A program made the position numbers and the translations under genes. Source: an uncultured Synergistia bacterium (lineage in GTDB: Bacteria; Eremiobacterota; SpSt-956; JAKJGF01). From it: 8,870 nucleotides of DNA. This document shows, piece after piece, positions 6,139 to 8,870 of the stretch (its first letter is position 1; every line of letters starts with the position of its first letter). The stretch covers positions 1 through 8,870 of the forward strand of contig CALARM010000989.1 in the NCBI GenBank assembly GCA_937888925.1, given 5' to 3'. The notes beneath the pieces are model-generated. The model did not search any database. It was not told the origin of the DNA and worked only from the letters and a program-made list of their open reading frames with translations.

Positions 6139-8187
6139 ATGATGGAAATATGTGATAACTGCAAAAAAGAATATGTAGAAACATCAGGTCTGTGCAGTAG
6201 ATGTAAAGGTACTTTACAGACACATCAGAGCGCCATAACTCTCAAAGAAGGAACTCTATTAGAAAATCGATATAAAATCATAAGTCTTATAAAAGCAGGC
6301 AAAATAAAAAATACTTATAAAATTTTAGATACAAAATTTGATAATATCCTTGCCCTGAAAGAGATAATCCCTCCGGATTCTTTAAAGGATCGGCAAAAAA
6401 CAGAAGAATGGTTCAAAAAGGAATCTCATTTTCTTGCAGGACTATCACATCCGAATATGCCGAAGATTTTTGAGCATTTCATATTTAACAACAAATATTA
6501 CCTGGTTATGTCATTTATAGAAGGGGAAGATTTAAATTCAATCATAAAAAGAGACAGAATGGAACCTGTTTCAAAAGAGAAAGTCACATATCTTGTGAAT
6601 CAGGTTCTGGATCTAATGGATTATCTTTATAAAGAAAATTCACATATAGTACAGAGGCCTGTAACACCGGAGAATTTTATCATTCATAAAGACGGAAGGG
6701 CAATTCTCGTAGATTTTGGCATGGCATCTGCACTTCATATGAATACTGCCCTGGAAGAGTATGAATGTTCTGAGAATAAAGATGATAATATACCGGCAGA
6801 AGAGGAGCATTGCATGGTAAAAATAATGAAAGGTATATTTCCGGAAGGTCTGTCAGTTGTAAAGGATCTCTGGAATTCATTGCCTTTTATACAGCATATA
6901 AACAACTTATGCAGGGTTCTTCAGGATCCCTTTGACAGAGGCCCCCTCAGGGAAGAAACGATCCTTGAAAACAGATATAAAATTATGGGATTGATAAAAT
7001 CAGGCGGTATGGGTGCTTTATACAGGGCTTCAGACATGAGACTGGACTGTATCTGTGCGGTGAAAGAACTGCTTCCCTTTTACGGCAAAAAGGAAGAGCA
7101 GGAAGAAGCAAAAAAATGGTTTAAAAGAGAAGCAGCTATTCTTGCAAAACTGGATCACCCGAATCTACCGAAGGTTTCAGATTATTTTATCAGTAATAAC
7201 AGATATTATATTGTTATGGATTTTATTGAAGGAGACAATCTGAAAACCATAGCGGATAAAGAAGAAACAGGATTAGCTACTGAAAAGGTAATTAAATGGA
7301 GCAAAGATATCTTAAAAATACTGGATTACCTCCACACACAGAAGCCTCCTGTAATATATCGTGATATAAAACCTTCCAATATTATGATACACAGAGACGG
7401 AAGAGCCATATTAATAGATTTCGGGATTGCCAGGGTAATAGAGAAAGACAGTACAACGGAAAAGACTATAATAGGTACAGAAGGATATAGCCCTGTAGAA
7501 CAGTACAGAGGTAAAGTGGAAGCAAGATCAGACATATATGCTCTGGGAGCAACAATGCATCATCTGCTTACAGGCCTGCCTCCTGTGCCATTTAAATTTG
7601 AGCCTCTGAGAGAAATCAGACCTGAAATATCACCTAAACTGGAAGAAATTGTAATGAAAGCACTGAAAGAAAAAGTGCAGGACAGATTTGCCACTGCAAA
7701 AGATATGCTGTTTGCTCTGGATTCTCTGAAAGAAACAGAAGAAAAAGTCCGGGATGATATAAGAATTTATGAAATAAAAGACATAAAATGTGAGCATAAA
7801 GTAACTGCAATAAAACAGAAAAATAGCTGGAGTTGGTGTGCAAAAGGAGGCATATTGGCCAATGAAGGCAGATATGAAGAAGCCATTAAAGCCTATGACA
7901 TGGCTCTTGAGATTTACATTGATAATGAAATAGCCTGGAATTGTAAAGGAGAAGTTTTATATCTTCAGGGAAAATACGAAGAAGCACTTGAATGTTACGA
8001 CAAAGCACTGGGATTAAAACCTGACTATGATGTGGCATGGAATTTCAGGGGAGAGGTTTTATATAAACAGGGAAAATATGAAGAAGCACTCAGTTGTTTT
8101 AACGAAGCATTAAAATTAGATCCTTCCTATAAACATGCTGAAAGAAACAGAGATGAATTGCTCAAAGAAATAAAAGTAAATAAATAG
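6139..8187 (+). CDS. zinc-ribbon, pseudokinase, Ser/Thr kinase and TPR fusion protein
   Basis: This 682-residue protein (numbered from ATG 6139) is a Hanks-type serine/threonine kinase with no membrane segment, so probably cytosolic. Residues 5-22 hold a small zinc ribbon (Cys5, Cys8, Cys19, Cys22). A first kinase-like unit spans about 42-205: it keeps Lys74, Glu95 and DFG (192-194), but the HRD site reads Gln-Arg-Pro (172-174), the glycine loop is poor and no activation segment or later C-lobe follows. The second unit, about 278-532, looks active: glycine loop SGGMGALY, Lys309, Glu331, YRDIKPSN with Asp409 and Asn414, DFG 427-429, GTEGYSPVEQY at 446-456 and SDIYALG. The two N-lobes are clearly homologous (ENRYK at each start). 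Three TPRs cover about 562-663. It has a strong ribosome binding site, an upstream mini-ORF and a stop codon shared with a repeat. Substrates are unknown; the divergent TPR-ankyrin protein is a candidate partner. Confidence 0.9.
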   Translation: MMEICDNCKKEYVETSGLCSRCKGTLQTHQSAITLKEGTLLENRYKIISLIKAGKIKNTYKILDTKFDNILALKEIIPPDSLKDRQKTEEWFKKESHFLAGLSHPNMPKIFEHFIFNNKYYLVMSFIEGEDLNSIIKRDRMEPVSKEKVTYLVNQVLDLMDYLYKENSHIVQRPVTPENFIIHKDGRAILVDFGMASALHMNTALEEYECSENKDDNIPAEEEHCMVKIMKGIFPEGLSVVKDLWNSLPFIQHINNLCRVLQDPFDRGPLREETILENRYKIMGLIKSGGMGALYRASDMRLDCICAVKELLPFYGKKEEQEEAKKWFKREAAILAKLDHPNLPKVSDYFISNNRYYIVMDFIEGDNLKTIADKEETGLATEKVIKWSKDILKILDYLHTQKPPVIYRDIKPSNIMIHRDGRAILIDFGIARVIEKDSTTEKTIIGTEGYSPVEQYRGKVEARSDIYALGATMHHLLTGLPPVPFKFEPLREIRPEISPKLEEIVMKALKEKVQDRFATAKDMLFALDSLKETEEKVRDDIRIYEIKDIKCEHKVTAIKQKNSWSWCAKGGILANEGRYEEAIKAYDMALEIYIDNEIAWNCKGEVLYLQGKYEEALECYDKALGLKPDYDVAWNFRGEVLYKQGKYEEALSCFNEALKLDPSYKHAERNRDELLKEIKVNK

Positions 8188-8208
8188 GGGCAGTCTATTG
8201 TCCGCCCC
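8185..8208 (+). terminator. GC hairpin at the kinase stop (TAGGGGC element, copy 2); weak terminator
   Basis: GGGGC at 8187-8191 can pair with GCCCC at 8204-8208 around a 12-base loop. The T content after it (CGTTTAAATTATTT) is only partly U-rich, so termination would be weak. The element starts at the kinase TAG and resembles the minus-strand hairpin at 3847-3871: both begin TAGGGGC, share a central TGT and end CGCCC, with several transition differences between. Confidence 0.45.
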
Positions 8209-8211
8209 CGT

Positions 8212-8349
8212 TTAAATTATTTAGATAAACTGCTTCTACTTAATTTTCATCTAAAGCCTTATTTTACGCCATTAAAAATGAAAATTCCTATACCCTTAAA
8301 TTATTTATACAAACTGCTTCTACAATGAAAATTCCTGTACCATTAAATT
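8212..8349. repeat. interleaved 28-bp and 25-bp direct repeats
   Basis: Two sequence blocks each occur twice between the kinase and hydrolase genes. Block A, opening TTAAATTATTTA and closing AAACTGCTTCTAC, is at 8212-8239 and 8296-8323 with two differences in 28 bases. Block B, opening ATGAAAATTCCT and closing TTAAATT, is at 8278-8302 and 8325-8349 with two differences in 25. In the second part they alternate as B, A, B with A overlapping the end of the first B. AATTTTCAT at 8242-8250 is an inverted copy of the start of B. No coding frame of note is present; the origin is unknown. Confidence 0.8.
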
Positions 8350-8370
8350 GAATTTATTCATTATCTATTA

Positions 8371-8870
8371 TTACTGTTTACCACTTTCAATTTTCTTGAG
8401 AAAATCCCTTACTACTCTTATATATTCCTCATTTTTCTCCACATTATGATGATGGGAAGAATCTTCAAAAACAGCAATCTCCGAACCTGGCATCATAGAC
8501 TGATAGTATGCTGTAGAAGAAGGGGGAACTTCATCGTATCTGCCGCATGTAAGGAGAGTCGGAACAGTTATTTCCTTCAACCTGTCTGCTCTTTCATAAT
8601 CTTTAAGTATTCCCGTAACTGTAAATTCACTCGGTCCCCACATATATTCATAAACAGGCTGACCTATTTTTTCAAAGCTTTTATTTACGCACTCAGGCCA
8701 GGGATCAATGCGGCATATATGAAGTTTATAATAAGTATTCATAGCCTTCTGATATTCGGGAGAAGTAAAATTACCTGCTCCTTCACTTTCTTTTATTGTT
8801 TTCTGCAACTCTTCCGGAAGTTCTGCCAGATAAACCTTCTGATCTTCTATAAAACGGGAAGAACTCAAAC
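8371..8870 (-). CDS. proline iminopeptidase-type alpha/beta hydrolase, C-terminal part (partial)
   Basis: Only the last 166 or so codons are inside the window; the gene continues past its right edge, so the true start, the nucleophile Ser and the oxyanion region are not seen. The visible part matches alpha/beta hydrolases annotated as proline iminopeptidases (peptidase family S33), cytosolic enzymes that release N-terminal proline from peptides. Counting from the Leu/TTG codon at 8868, landmarks are ELPEELQ at 16-22, YEYMWGPSEFTVTG at 73-86, LTCGRYDE at 106-113 with the catalytic Asp at 112, and FEDSSHHH at 134-141 with the catalytic His probably at 139. The TTG is simply an internal Leu codon. 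The related family also includes other small hydrolases, so substrate specificity is uncertain. The stop TAA is followed by AT-rich sequence without a clear terminator, and the gene converges on the kinase gene. Confidence 0.88.
   Translation of the reverse strand, partial: LSSSRFIEDQKVYLAELPEELQKTIKESEGAGNFTSPEYQKAMNTYYKLHICRIDPWPECVNKSFEKIGQPVYEYMWGPSEFTVTGILKDYERADRLKEITVPTLLTCGRYDEVPPSSTAYYQSMMPGSEIAVFEDSSHHHNVEKNEEYIRVVRDFLKKIESGKQ

Noticed and set aside
6680..7843. Minus-strand frames opposite the kinase gene
   Set aside because: They are short and antisense to conserved kinase motifs, with no start signals.

Overview
The window is AT-rich DNA (GC content in the high 30s percent, judged by eye) from a bacterium I cannot place below domain level. 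Bacterial signs are Shine-Dalgarno sites, intron-free genes with short spacers, a GtrA protein, an HI0933-type flavoprotein and a Hanks-type kinase fused to TPRs. The mix of eukaryotic-like kinase, TPR and ankyrin proteins with many short intergenic repeats suggests a free-living or environmental lineage with a fairly repeat-rich genome. I see no phage, integrase, transposase, tRNA, rRNA or CRISPR array.

Layout. A complete HI0933/BaiN-type flavoprotein gene (19-1251, +) converges on a minus-strand series read right to left: a membrane TPR-ankyrin protein (3893-5758), a B12-binding-type radical SAM enzyme (1892-3760) and a GtrA-family membrane protein (1340-1762). A divergent intergenic region of about 350 bp (5759-6104) then separates this series from a plus-strand gene (6139-8187). 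That gene encodes a zinc-ribbon, degenerate kinase, active-looking kinase and TPR protein, and it is preceded by an 8-codon mini-ORF that overlaps its ribosome binding site. The right edge holds the 3' part of a proline-iminopeptidase-type hydrolase gene (8371-8870, -), cut by the window end.

How the genes may work together. The kinase and the membrane TPR-ankyrin protein are transcribed divergently and carry similar TPRs, so a cytosolic kinase working with a membrane-anchored scaffold is a reasonable but unproven reading. The radical SAM and GtrA genes follow the ankyrin gene on the same strand with gaps of about 130 bp, so co-transcription is possible. The flavoprotein and the hydrolase look like unrelated housekeeping or metabolic neighbours.

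The most unusual feature is non-coding. Arrays of a degenerate heptamer (core GTGA or GTAA plus three variable bases) occupy every intergenic gap between 1.24 and 6.05 kb. The stop codons of the flavoprotein, GtrA and radical SAM genes lie inside such arrays, and the ankyrin-gene stop overlaps one by a base. The kinase stop codon is the first three bases of a different small palindromic repeat that seems to have a relative at 3847-3871. All five complete large genes therefore end in or against short repeats. Because seven is not a multiple of three, a GTGANNN array presents TGA in all three frames, so it acts as a frame-independent stop cassette.
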